64,000 nucleotides of DNA from Psychrobacter sp. LV10R520-6 (lineage in GTDB: Bacteria; Pseudomonadota; Gammaproteobacteria; Pseudomonadales; Moraxellaceae), in contig NZ_LT900024.1 in the NCBI RefSeq assembly GCF_900182925.1, positions 3,100,001 to 3,164,000 of the forward strand, in the 5' to 3' direction. The translations under genes were made by a program, and so were the position numbers. Below the pieces are notes generated by a model, which searched no databases, had not been told where the DNA came from, and saw only the letters and a list, made by a program, of their open reading frames with translations. Below are positions 55,959 through 64,000 of this stretch, piece after piece (positions within the stretch are counted from its first letter, which is position 1; each line of letters begins with the position of its first letter).

Positions 55959-58178
55959 TTACAACGATGCAATCGCCTCATTGAATAAGGTGCTTGGACG
56001 CATCGCTTGCTTGAGCAATGCCTCATCGGCAAAGTAGTAGCCATTAACATCGACAGGCTTGCCCTGAACGTCATTCAGTTCTTTAACAATCGCGTCTTCA
56101 TTGCTGGTTAGCTTTTCGGCAAGTGGCGCAAACTGTGCTTGTAGCTCCGCATCGCCACTTTGTGCCGCCAGCTCTTGAGCCCAGTACATGGCCAGATAGA
56201 AGTGACTGCCACGGTTATCCAGCTCACCAGTTTTACGTGAGGGACCTTTGTTATTTAATAACAGTGTTTCTGTGGCTTTATCAAGCGTATCCGCCAATAC
56301 TTGCGCTTTGGCATTGTCGTTGTTGGTTGCCAAGTGTTCTAAAGAGACCGTCAAGGCCAAAAACTCACCTAGAGAATCCCAACGTAAATGGTTTTCCTCA
56401 AGCAACTGTTGAACGTGCTTTGGTGCAGAACCACCAGCGCCCGTTTCAAACAAACCACCACCTTTCATCAGCGGTACTACTGACAACATTTTAGCACTCG
56501 TTCCTAATTCTAGAATGGGGAACAAGTCAGTTAAATAGTCTCTTAGGATATTACCCGTAACAGAGATAGTATCAAGACCACGAGCGACGCGCTCTAAGGT
56601 ATAACGCATCGCGCGAACCTGTGACATAATTTCGATGTGCAGGCCTTCGGTGTCATGATCTTTTAGGTAGGTTCTAACTTTTTTGATCAGTTCATTTTCG
56701 TGTGGACGGTAAGAGTCTAACCAAAAAACGACAGGCATATTTGATTCGCGCCCGCGGCGCACAGCCAATTTAACCCAATCTTGAATCGGCTCATCTTTGA
56801 CCTGACACATGCGCCAAATATCGCCCTTTTCAACACGCTGCTCAAGCAATACTTCACCGGTGTCAACGTCAACAATACGAGCCATACCCGCATCGCTGGC
56901 TTCGAAAGTTTTATCGTGTGAGCCATATTCTTCTGCTTGTTGCGCCATTAAGCCCACATTAGGGACGGTACCCATCGTGGTTGGGTCAAAATTGCCATGC
57001 CATTTACAGAAGTTAATCATTTCTTGATAGATACGCGCAAAGGTAGATTCTGGCATGACCGCTTTACAGTCATACATTTTTCCATCAGCGCCCCACATTT
57101 TACCACCTGAGCGGATCATGGCGGGCATAGAAGCATCTACAATAACGTCACTGGGTGAATGGAAGTTGGTAATACCTTTTGATGAATCAACCATAGCAAG
57201 ACGGGGACGATGTACTTGGCATGCATGTAAGTCGCGCTCAATTTCTTCACGCTTACTGGTTGGTAGCTCTGCAATTTTTTCGTACAAACTTGCCATGCCG
57301 TTATTGACGTTAATGCCTAACTCGTCAAAGAAAGCGCCGTGCTTCTCGAAAGCATCTTTATAATATATTTTAACCGCATGTCCAAATACGATAGGGTGAG
57401 AAACCTTCATCATGGTTGCTTTTACGTGCAATGAAAATAAAATGCCCGCTTCACGGCAATCTTCCATTTCACGCTCATAAAATTCACATAGCGCTTGTTT
57501 GCTCATGAACATCAGGTCTATGACTTCTTTGTCAAGCAATGCAATCTCTGGTTTTAAGACCTTAACAGTGCCATCTTCAGCTAAGCGTTCCATACGTACG
57601 GTACGCGCTTTGTCTAAGGTGATAGATTGCTCGCCAGCATAGAAGTCGCCACTGTGCATGTGCGATACGTGCGTCTGTGACCATTGCTTCCATTCACCCA
57701 TAGAATGCGGATGCTTGCGAGCAAAATTCTTAACCGCTTTCGGTGCACGGCGGTCTGAGTTACCTTCACGTAAAACAGGGTTAACCGAACTGCCTAAACT
57801 CTTACCGTAGCGCTGACGAATTTCTTTTTCTTCATCCGTTTTTGGATCATCTGGAAAATTAGGTATCGCGTAGCCTTTGTCCTGCAACTCTTTAATGCAC
57901 GCTTTTAACTGGGGAGTAGAGGCACTGACGTTAGGCAATTTAATAATATTGGTGTCAGGTTCCTGCGTTAGTCTACCAAGCTCAGCTAGATTGTCGGGAA
58001 CGCGTTGTTCTTCCCTTAAGTAATCGGAGAATTCAGCCAACACTCGCGCTGCAACAGAGATATCCGTGGTTTCAATAGAAATTCCTGCGGTGTGAGTAAA
58101 CGCTTTAACGATAGGCAAGAATGATAGAGTCGCTAGCGCTGGGGCTTCGTCAGTTTTTGTATAAATAATTTTTGACAT
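55959..58178 (-). CDS. Monomeric NADP-dependent isocitrate dehydrogenase
   Basis: Same reaction as icd but from an unrelated-looking family of ~740-residue single-chain enzymes, as in Azotobacter and in cold-adapted Colwellia, where it can be thermolabile. 739 residues, full length: [19 protein letters not shown] at the N-terminus, [22 protein letters not shown] substrate region (here [16 protein letters not shown]), [17 protein letters not shown] motif ([13 protein letters not shown]) and [16 protein letters not shown] near the C-terminus. RBS AGGAA at rather wide spacing. Encoded tail-to-tail with icd. The two enzymes may serve different temperatures or carbon sources, by analogy. Confidence 0.97.
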   Translation of the reverse strand: MSKIIYTKTDEAPALATLSFLPIVKAFTHTAGISIETTDISVAARVLAEFSDYLREEQRVPDNLAELGRLTQEPDTNIIKLPNVSASTPQLKACIKELQDKGYAIPNFPDDPKTDEEKEIRQRYGKSLGSSVNPVLREGNSDRRAPKAVKNFARKHPHSMGEWKQWSQTHVSHMHSGDFYAGEQSITLDKARTVRMERLAEDGTVKVLKPEIALLDKEVIDLMFMSKQALCEFYEREMEDCREAGILFSLHVKATMMKVSHPIVFGHAVKIYYKDAFEKHGAFFDELGINVNNGMASLYEKIAELPTSKREEIERDLHACQVHRPRLAMVDSSKGITNFHSPSDVIVDASMPAMIRSGGKMWGADGKMYDCKAVMPESTFARIYQEMINFCKWHGNFDPTTMGTVPNVGLMAQQAEEYGSHDKTFEASDAGMARIVDVDTGEVLLEQRVEKGDIWRMCQVKDEPIQDWVKLAVRRGRESNMPVVFWLDSYRPHENELIKKVRTYLKDHDTEGLHIEIMSQVRAMRYTLERVARGLDTISVTGNILRDYLTDLFPILELGTSAKMLSVVPLMKGGGLFETGAGGSAPKHVQQLLEENHLRWDSLGEFLALTVSLEHLATNNDNAKAQVLADTLDKATETLLLNNKGPSRKTGELDNRGSHFYLAMYWAQELAAQSGDAELQAQFAPLAEKLTSNEDAIVKELNDVQGKPVDVNGYYFADEALLKQAMRPSTLFNEAIASL

Positions 58179-58918
58179 TGTAGTAGGGCATTCCTTTTGG
58201 TTGTCGTTGATAATAAGGCTTAAATATAATTCAATGATTCAATAGTTCTATACAGCCCTTATGCAATAATGGGCTATGCGGTTAGATCAAATATATTATA
58301 GGTAGTCTTTTGGAGAGTTTCGAGCCTGCTTAGAATTTTTCTCTCGTTAACTTTGGTTAACATTCATTAAAAAGGCACTTTGACTATTTAATCTAAACTG
58401 CCTGAAAGTGAAGTGCTGACGCCGCATTTAGTTCATTCACTATAAATCCGATACCAAATACGATGTCAATCTCGCATAGTGAACTAAGTATACTCTTTGC
58501 GCTCGTATCGTGCGTATCTGAATTATATTAAACTATTAATAACCCCACTCTCAACTATCATAATTTTTGGCGTAGGCTGTGGCTTTAGCCCAGCGTTTTT
58601 GGCAAATTGTTACGATTGACTGGGCTAAAAGCGCCAGCCTACGATAGCCCCTATTAAGTTGAGAGTCGCGTATTAATACCCATATTCTATCAGTCATCAG
58701 CGTAAATATCATCCTTTCCATAGCATCGCTGTTTTTTAAATATAAGTAATAAAACTGATAGACACATTGTAAATATAAGTAACAGACAAACAGCCTTTAC
58801 TGTTATTTTAAAAAATAAACAAACCGTAAAGTCACCTATATTCTTGTAGGAAGCTTTCTTTATAGAGTGTTACTACACTTGATAAGGCCTATAAGCCTTT
58901 AATTTTCCGTACTCTATG
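58179..58918. other. Intergenic region with a 120-bp inverted-repeat element
   Basis: 740 AT-rich bases. The only clear structure is the inverted-repeat element at 58547-58666 with its flanking direct repeats. The part nearest 58179 should hold the promoter of the monomeric isocitrate dehydrogenase. No gene recognised. Confidence 0.6.
58547..58666. mobile_element. MITE-like inverted-repeat element with flanking direct repeats
   Basis: The ends ACTCTCAACT and AGTTGAGAGT are a perfect 10-bp inverted repeat. Further in, CGTAGGCTG and CAGCCTACG, then TTTAGCCCAG and CTGGGCTAAA, pair to form a long stem around a ~28-base loop. TATTAATA lies at 58534-58541 and again at 58671-58678, just outside the ends, like an 8-bp target duplication. 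No coding capacity. It is unrelated in sequence to copies A-D. Confidence 0.8.
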
Positions 58919-59758
58919 CTATGAGCAACCTTCAGTGAGCCTAATAGCAGCTGGAATACCAATCTCTATCGTTTCCACATTACCTTGTAGCTGTGCAAGT
59001 TGACTGGGTGTCCATTTATCTAACTCAATATCTACATCACTAGCAGTATTAATAATTTTTTTACCGCCTACTATATTGTATTTAATTTTCAGAGGCAGAT
59101 CGTTCACTGTGCTCGCTTGATTGGTGCTATTGGTAGTAGCGCGCTTGTCTGAAATATCATGAATGAGATGGTAGTAGTTACCTGATTGATCATATTTATC
59201 GACTTCATAAACCAGATTGTTATTATGAGACGTCATGACTTCATCAACTGAATCACCTACATTAATGTCTATATAAAATGACGTTGTGGGGTCCTGAATG
59301 ACTATTAATGCTACCTTATCATCTATAATTTGATATAACACCGAGGCACGTTCTCCGTACTCTTTATCAATATAGGTTAGTTTTGGATTGCTCACGTAAT
59401 AGCATTGTGTATTATCATTGCTTTCCTTAGTTAATCCCTGATCAACCAAAAGCTCAGGGGTAATAATCTGCCCAAAGCTTAGATTTTGGTACCCTGATAG
59501 ACTGACTGTATTTTGACTTGCTGTGGTCAGACTAGTATCTGTTATTTTTGCCATGTGAGCGATTGATACAGTTTGGTCATTAGCAGCAATAGTGCTTTCG
59601 ACATCAGCTGTATCGGCGATGATCACTTCGTTTTGCGCTGTATTGTTGGAGAGTATCGATTTATCACAACCTGATAAGACGATGGCGAGATTGACAACGA
59701 CTAATGGCAGCAGTAAGGTTCGACATGCTGTAAGAAATATAGGGCGATGGACGGTCAT
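58919..59758 (-). CDS. Hypothetical lipoprotein
   Basis: 279 residues, not recognised. Lipoprotein signal peptide with lipobox LSGC (Cys31). An acidic/Ser/Thr-rich linker (~35-90) leads to a domain (~92-275) with NLSFGQIITPELLVDQGL, an internal Cys (QCYYVSNPKL), VGDSVDEVMTSH and a last Cys near the end (LTEGCS). The pattern 'LSFGQ...L...GL', 'VGDSVDEV' suggests a pair of small repeats of the kind seen in periplasmic beta-sandwich proteins. RBS TAGGATAAAAAA. Alone between long intergenic regions; function unknown. Confidence 0.85.
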   Translation of the reverse strand: MTVHRPIFLTACRTLLLPLVVVNLAIVLSGCDKSILSNNTAQNEVIIADTADVESTIAANDQTVSIAHMAKITDTSLTTASQNTVSLSGYQNLSFGQIITPELLVDQGLTKESNDNTQCYYVSNPKLTYIDKEYGERASVLYQIIDDKVALIVIQDPTTSFYIDINVGDSVDEVMTSHNNNLVYEVDKYDQSGNYYHLIHDISDKRATTNSTNQASTVNDLPLKIKYNIVGGKKIINTASDVDIELDKWTPSQLAQLQGNVETIEIGIPAAIRLTEGCS

Positions 59759-59959
59759 TTTTTTATCCTAATTTATAACCTATTTGACCTATAAAATAGC
59801 ATTTATATTCGGCCAATTTTAGAGTAAGTTGGCAGTAATACTATATCGGTTTTCAGTTCATGCTAGTAATTATACTTGCAAATTGTGACAGCAACACAGT
59901 AGAAATTTGCTAGGCTAATGAATAACTAAATAATTAATAATATAGTGGCAATTAAAAAT

Positions 59960-61339
59960 ATGACTATGAGCTTACAGTATGCGTTACTGGGTGATAGCAG
60001 TTGGCAAAGTCAGGCAGATTGGCAGACCCCTGATACCCCTTTTATGTCGTTTGCCTTTTGGCAAGCATTGAGTGACACCGGTGCCATTGGCGAGCGGGCA
60101 GGCTGGTTGCCTATTTTTGTATTGGTTTACCGCCAAAACGAAGTAGATACCGATATGGATTCTGCTACAGATGATAGTAGTATTAATGGCAATAATAATG
60201 ATAATACAGCTCTTATGCAGCCTGTTGCGGTGATGCCGGTGTTTGTAAAAGGCCATCATCAAGGTGAGTTCGTATTTGATCATGCTTGGGCAGAAGCGTA
60301 TGCGCGTTATGGTATTGACTATTATCCGCGCCTAGTGACTAGCGCACCATATACGCCCATCACCGGCGAGCGTTTATGGTTGGCGAAAGGTGAAAGCCTT
60401 AGTGCCGAGATTGTACAGACCGCCATTGCAGGAGTGGATGATATTGCGCAGCAAGTAGGCGCATCAGGCTGGCATGGATTGTTCGTCACGCCTGAGCTTG
60501 CCAAACTGGCGACAGTAGAAACGTCTGCTATACCTAGTGCTGACGAGATAGATAATATAATACAAGGCCAGAATGCCGAATCAGATAACGCCTCTCTAAA
60601 TACACCAATGCTTGAGCGCCAAGGCTGTCAGTTCTTATGGCAGAATAAAAACTTAACCGAAGACGGACAACCCTTTACAGACTTTGACGCCTTCTTAATG
60701 ACCTTAAAAGCTAAAAAGCGTAAAACCATTCGGGCTGAGCGTAGAAAAGTCGCTGAGCAAGGTATCAAATGCTATCGAAAATGTGGCAATGATATTACTG
60801 ATGCGGATTGGAAAGCATTTTACCATTGTTATGTAATGACCTATGCAGTACGCGGTCAGCAGCCGTACTTAACCGCTGATTTTTTTACGGCATTGGCGCA
60901 AAGCATGCCAGAGAATCTGTTTTTAGCGCAAGCTTGTGACAGTAAGGGTGAGATTATCGCCAGCAGTTTGTTCCTATACGACGTTCCTGACAATACGACA
61001 GATTTAACAACGGCTACCTTATACGGTCGCTACTGGGGCGCACTGGGTGAGTACGATAGTCTGCACTTTGAGCTGTGTTATTATCAAGGAATTGAGTTCG
61101 CCATCGAGCAAGGTTTGACTTATTTTGATCCTGGAACGCAGGGAGAGCATAAGCTGATTCGTGGCTTTATCCCTACTAAGACCCATTCGTTACATCGTAT
61201 ATATGATCCACGCTTTGTACCGGCGATTGCAAATTTCTGTAGCGAAGATCGTATGCGTATGGCGCAATATCGCCAGCAAGCGCACGCAGCATTGCCATTT
61301 AACGTCGATAATATGCCTAATTTTGATAGTGATGCTTAG
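59960..61339 (+). CDS. FemAB-like/GNAT protein (DUF482, peptidogalycan family)
   Basis: About 459 residues from the ATG at 59960 (the frame is also open from a GTG at 59945; neither has a good Shine-Dalgarno). Family features: TPFMSFAFWQALSDTG near the N-terminus, FVFDHAWAEAYARYGIDYYPRLVTSAPYTPI, KAKKRKTIRAERRKV and FDPGTQGEHKLIRGF. DUF482 proteins are predicted acyltransferases of the FemAB/GNAT fold, without known substrate. Asp/Asn-rich inserts (~62-77 and ~180-215) lengthen it. ubiC follows 53 bp later on the same strand. Confidence 0.92.
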   Translation: MTMSLQYALLGDSSWQSQADWQTPDTPFMSFAFWQALSDTGAIGERAGWLPIFVLVYRQNEVDTDMDSATDDSSINGNNNDNTALMQPVAVMPVFVKGHHQGEFVFDHAWAEAYARYGIDYYPRLVTSAPYTPITGERLWLAKGESLSAEIVQTAIAGVDDIAQQVGASGWHGLFVTPELAKLATVETSAIPSADEIDNIIQGQNAESDNASLNTPMLERQGCQFLWQNKNLTEDGQPFTDFDAFLMTLKAKKRKTIRAERRKVAEQGIKCYRKCGNDITDADWKAFYHCYVMTYAVRGQQPYLTADFFTALAQSMPENLFLAQACDSKGEIIASSLFLYDVPDNTTDLTTATLYGRYWGALGEYDSLHFELCYYQGIEFAIEQGLTYFDPGTQGEHKLIRGFIPTKTHSLHRIYDPRFVPAIANFCSEDRMRMAQYRQQAHAALPFNVDNMPNFDSDA

Positions 61340-61392
61340 CCGTTATTTCCCAAATATGTAATCTCATTCCTAATGATATTTAGCCTTTGACT

Positions 61393-61902
61393 ATGTCTAA
61401 TTTTAAACTTTCTTGTATGCTTAAAAATTCTCCACCTTTAGAGCTGTTGTCATGGCTCAATACTGAAGGCTCTTTGACTGCAGTATTAGAAGCAAAAGCG
61501 GGGCAGCCGTTACGAGTTCAGCGCAGTTTTGAAGGCTATCGCCAACTGTCTTTAAGTCAAAAGCAGCAGCTCGGGCTACAAGGCTCAGCACTGAATCGGC
61601 CGATGCTCGCATGGGTACGTGAAGTGCAGTTATATGGCAACGACGAGCTACCGTGGGTATGGGCACAAAGCATTTTTCCATTATCTAGTTTAAAAGGTCG
61701 CGCGCGCCGTCTGCAACAGTTAAAAGGCACACCCATTGGTTACGTGTTATTTAAGCGCTGCCGCACACTGCCCAATCAGCGCTGTATCTGCCATACCTCT
61801 AAGGGATGGCAACGACAAACACGTTATGATTGGTATGGGCGCAAATTTCTCATCAGTGAAACTTTTTTGCCGCAATTTTGTCAAAAACTGCTGGACATTT
61901 AA
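61393..61902 (+). CDS. ubiC: Chorismate lyase
   Basis: Converts chorismate to 4-hydroxybenzoate plus pyruvate, the entry step of ubiquinone synthesis. 169 residues, normal for the family. The conserved Arg of WVREVQLYG, the loop PLSSLKG and the C-terminal Glu in ISETFLP match UbiC active-site positions. The frame opens at a TTG two codons upstream; ATG at 61393 is taken. ubiA, the usual partner, is not next to it. A palindromic terminator-like sequence follows. Confidence 0.9.
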   Translation: MSNFKLSCMLKNSPPLELLSWLNTEGSLTAVLEAKAGQPLRVQRSFEGYRQLSLSQKQQLGLQGSALNRPMLAWVREVQLYGNDELPWVWAQSIFPLSSLKGRARRLQQLKGTPIGYVLFKRCRTLPNQRCICHTSKGWQRQTRYDWYGRKFLISETFLPQFCQKLLDI

Positions 61903-62293
61903 ATATATCATTAGTAAAATAAAATAGTTGACCAATTGGTCAACTATTTTATTATTTTCTCTCGTTATTAGATTTTTATTTAACAACTTCCATATAAATT
62001 TATAGTTGCTAATCAGATTTTATATTTATAAGTAACTGATTCATATATATTTATATAGTAAAAATATGGCCATGTATCCTACTCAAGATAAGGTGAGATT
62101 TTTTGCGTTCGTAACATAAAGTTTCATGGTACACTTGTTTTGCAGCAAATTTAAGATGCAAGATCGTATCAAAATTATTGCTGAGTATGATGAGCCGATT
62201 ATAGGCTGACCCCTTTTGATAGTTCTATTCTAATAGCTCTATGCTAATTAAACCCCTTCTAATAAAAGTCACCTCACTCTATAGGACATGAAT
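61903..62293. other. Intergenic region between ubiC and glyA
   Basis: About 390 AT-rich bases. It starts with the 30-bp palindrome at 61921; the remainder should hold the glyA promoter. I see no riboswitch-like conserved structure or gene. Confidence 0.5.
61921..61950. terminator. Perfect 30-bp palindrome after ubiC
   Basis: Arms AAAATAGTTGACC and GGTCAACTATTTT around AATT, followed by ATTATTTT. The position just after ubiC fits a terminator. The exact dyad symmetry would also suit a protein-binding site. Confidence 0.75.
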
Positions 62294-63550
62294 ATGTTTA
62301 AAGATATATCGATCAAGGAATATGATCCCGTACTTGCTGAAGCTATGGCAGCCGAAAGCGTTCGTCAAGAAAACCATATTGAGCTTATTGCTTCAGAAAA
62401 CTACTGCTCACAAGCGGTAATGGAAGCACAAGGTACCGATTTAACCAATAAATATGCTGAAGGCTATCCAGGCAAGCGCTATTATGGTGGTTGTGAGCAT
62501 GTAGACGTTGTTGAGCAATTGGCCATTGACCGCGCAAAAGAATTGTTTGGCGCAGAATATGTAAACGTCCAGCCACACTCAGGCAGCCAAGCGAACTCAG
62601 CCGTATTTTTAGCACTTCTTGATGCAAATGACACCATTCTTGGCATGAGCCTTGATGCGGGTGGTCACTTGACTCATGGCGCGCACATTAACTTTTCAGG
62701 CATCAACTACAACGCCGTACAATATGGTTTAGTTGAAGAAACGGGTCTTATCGATTATGACCAAGTGGATAGCTTAGCGCGTGAGCACAAACCTAAAATG
62801 ATTATTGCAGGCTTCTCAGCGTACTCGCAAGTTGTCAATTGGCAGCGCTTTCGTGATATCGCGGATGAAGTAGGTGCTTACCTATTAGTCGATATGGCAC
62901 ACGTTGCCGGTCTTGCTGCTACTGGCGTTTATCCAAACCCAGTACCGTTTGCCGATGTAGTGACCACCACCACGCATAAAACGCTACGTGGCCCACGCTC
63001 AGGTATGATTCTTTCTCGTGATGAAAAACTTGCGAAAAAACTAAACTCAGCGGTATTTCCGGGCAACCAAGGTGGCCCGTTGATGCACGTAATCGCTGCT
63101 AAAGCGGTTTGTTTTAAAGAAGCTTTAGAAGACAACTTTAAGACTTATCAGCAGCAAGTGGTTAAAAACGCCCAAGCAATGGCCACTGTTATTCAAGAAC
63201 GTGGCTATGAAATCATCTCTGGCGGTACTGAAAATCATCTAATGCTTATCAGCTTAGTCAAGCAAGAAATGACGGGTAAAGAAGCAGATAAATGGTTGGG
63301 TGATGCACATATTACTGTCAACAAAAACGCCGTGCCCAATGATCCAAAATCTCCGTTCGTCACGTCTGGTATCCGTATCGGTACTGCAGCGGTGACTACG
63401 CGCGGCTTTGATGAAGCAGACGTAACAGAATTGGCGGGTTGGATGTGCGATGTTATAGACAGCCGTGGTGATGAGCAAGTGATTGCTGATACTGTCAAAA
63501 AGGTCGAAGCACTTTGTGCTAAAAAACCAGTTTATGCTAAAAACCAATAA
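62294..63550 (+). CDS. glyA: Serine hydroxymethyltransferase
   Basis: Interconverts serine and glycine, charging tetrahydrofolate with one-carbon units. 418 residues, PLP-dependent. The PLP lysine is Lys229 in [13 protein letters not shown], equal in number to E. coli, and the family motifs [27 protein letters not shown] and HVAGLAA are intact. The frame is open from 62288, but AGGAC fits the ATG at 62294 at 7 bases and this gives the standard length. A terminator follows. Confidence 0.98.
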   Translation: MFKDISIKEYDPVLAEAMAAESVRQENHIELIASENYCSQAVMEAQGTDLTNKYAEGYPGKRYYGGCEHVDVVEQLAIDRAKELFGAEYVNVQPHSGSQANSAVFLALLDANDTILGMSLDAGGHLTHGAHINFSGINYNAVQYGLVEETGLIDYDQVDSLAREHKPKMIIAGFSAYSQVVNWQRFRDIADEVGAYLLVDMAHVAGLAATGVYPNPVPFADVVTTTTHKTLRGPRSGMILSRDEKLAKKLNSAVFPGNQGGPLMHVIAAKAVCFKEALEDNFKTYQQQVVKNAQAMATVIQERGYEIISGGTENHLMLISLVKQEMTGKEADKWLGDAHITVNKNAVPNDPKSPFVTSGIRIGTAAVTTRGFDEADVTELAGWMCDVIDSRGDEQVIADTVKKVEALCAKKPVYAKNQ

Positions 63551-63605
63551 GCAGCTTTTGATGAGCTAAAATTAGCTTTTATGAGTTTTAAATAAATTGA
63601 AATAA

Positions 63606-63638
63606 CAACCGCTTGGCTTATGCTGGGCGGTTTTTTTA
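63606..63638 (+). terminator. Terminator after glyA
   Basis: ACCGC/GCGGT stem with an inner GGC/GC pairing, then seven Ts. Confidence 0.82.
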
Positions 63639-63733
63639 TTTTGAAAAAATAACGTTAACGTGGGTGTAAGTAAATAAGACCCATGAAAAAGCAAAATACG
63701 TCTTATATTGAAAATGCTATAAATTCAGCGCAC

Positions 63734-63768
63734 AAAAAAAACGCCAGCATAAATGCTGACGTTTTTAA
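63734..63768 (-). terminator. Terminator of proA
   Basis: Read on the minus strand, AAAAACGTCAGCAT pairs with ATGCTGGCGTTTTT (one G·U), followed by Ts. It lies about 35 bases beyond the proA stop. Confidence 0.88.
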
Positions 63769-63802
63769 ATGGCTAAAATCTATGGAAAAGCGTGTTGCTT
63801 AA

Positions 63803-64000
63803 CTAAGCACGAGTTTCGCCATGACCATAAACGATCCATTTCTGTGAGGTCAAGCCTTCAAGACCAACTGGACCACGGGCATGAATCTTATCGGTTGAGA
63901 TACCAATCTCAGCACCTAAACCATATTCAAAACCATCAGCAAAGCGACTTGAAGCGTTAATCATGACGCTTGCTGAGTCTACTTCACGGATAAAGCGCTG
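63803..64000 (-). CDS. proA: Gamma-glutamyl phosphate reductase, C-terminal end (5' part outside window)
   Basis: Second step of proline synthesis from glutamate. Only the last 65 codons are inside the window, read on the minus strand up to TAG at 63803. They carry strongly conserved ProA motifs: [37 protein letters not shown] and LEGLTSQKW. The frame runs off the window edge at base 64000. No sign of disruption. Convergent with glyA. Confidence 0.95.
   Translation of the reverse strand, partial: QRFIREVDSASVMINASSRFADGFEYGLGAEIGISTDKIHARGPVGLEGLTSQKWIVYGHGETRA

Noticed and set aside
62288..62293. ATG at 62288 as the glyA start
   Set aside because: AGGAC would be only about one base away; the ATG at 62294 has correct spacing and gives the family-standard length and Lys229 numbering.
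63769..63960. 63-codon plus-strand ORF at the right edge
   Set aside because: It lies opposite the clearly conserved C-terminus of ProA.

Overview
The window is an ordinary stretch of chromosome from a gammaproteobacterium of the family Moraxellaceae. It is most likely a Psychrobacter: moderate-to-low GC, acidic and Asn/Gln/Ser/Asp-rich proteins, a very long RNase E, a fur/bamE pair, an engB–cytochrome c5–cytochrome c4 block, and both an ordinary and a monomeric isocitrate dehydrogenase. The genus call rests on gene content and style, not on a database search. I see no rRNA, tRNA, CRISPR array, prophage, transposase or toxin-antitoxin locus. Both edges cut a gene: secA lacks its 5' part and proA shows only its last 65 codons.

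Layout. 1-4.4 kb: secA end, a small lipoprotein, and two minus-strand stress-type proteins (DUF2382, and PRC-barrel plus DUF2382). 5-8.8 kb: thiolase, homoserine dehydrogenase and dsbC on the minus strand. 9-15.8 kb: a DUF808 membrane protein, then a 1508-codon rne behind a leader/promoter region of about 1 kb. 15.8-20.5 kb: rluC, a HAD phosphatase, engB, cytochromes c5 and c4. 20.7-23.5 kb: a membrane protein coupled to an RnfH protein, bamE and fur. 23.7-28.5 kb: pilT-pilU, yggS and a CorC/CNNM-type protein. 28.8-34.9 kb: nadE, an AI-2E family permease, pdxB, epmA. 35-40.5 kb (minus strand): an NAD(P)-binding protein, purE-purK-yaiI, a metallophosphoesterase, a rhomboid protease. 41-44.6 kb: two tandem paralogous envelope proteins, only one with an OmpA domain. 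44.6-54 kb: nagZ, prc, slyD-type FKBP, an M61 peptidase, a double-DUF305 lipoprotein, rluE. 54.4-64 kb: the two isocitrate dehydrogenases face to face, a hypothetical lipoprotein, a FemAB-like protein, ubiC, glyA, proA.

Functional threads are envelope maintenance (secA, bamE, prc, nagZ, dsbC, OmpA-like pair, lipoproteins), respiration and central metabolism (cytochromes, isocitrate dehydrogenases, thiolase), RNA metabolism (rne, rluC, rluE), twitching motility, and cofactor, purine and amino-acid synthesis.

The least explained material is non-coding or architectural. A family of ~145-bp palindromic MITE-like elements has three full copies and one half copy. A second, unrelated 120-bp inverted-repeat element has 8-bp flanking direct repeats. 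A 16-bp tandem array precedes cytochrome c4. RNase E has a tail of about 1000 residues with short conserved-looking islands. The tandem pair at 41-44.6 kb shares a helical/TM/two-cysteine architecture. I found no clear multi-gene defence or biosynthetic system of a new kind.
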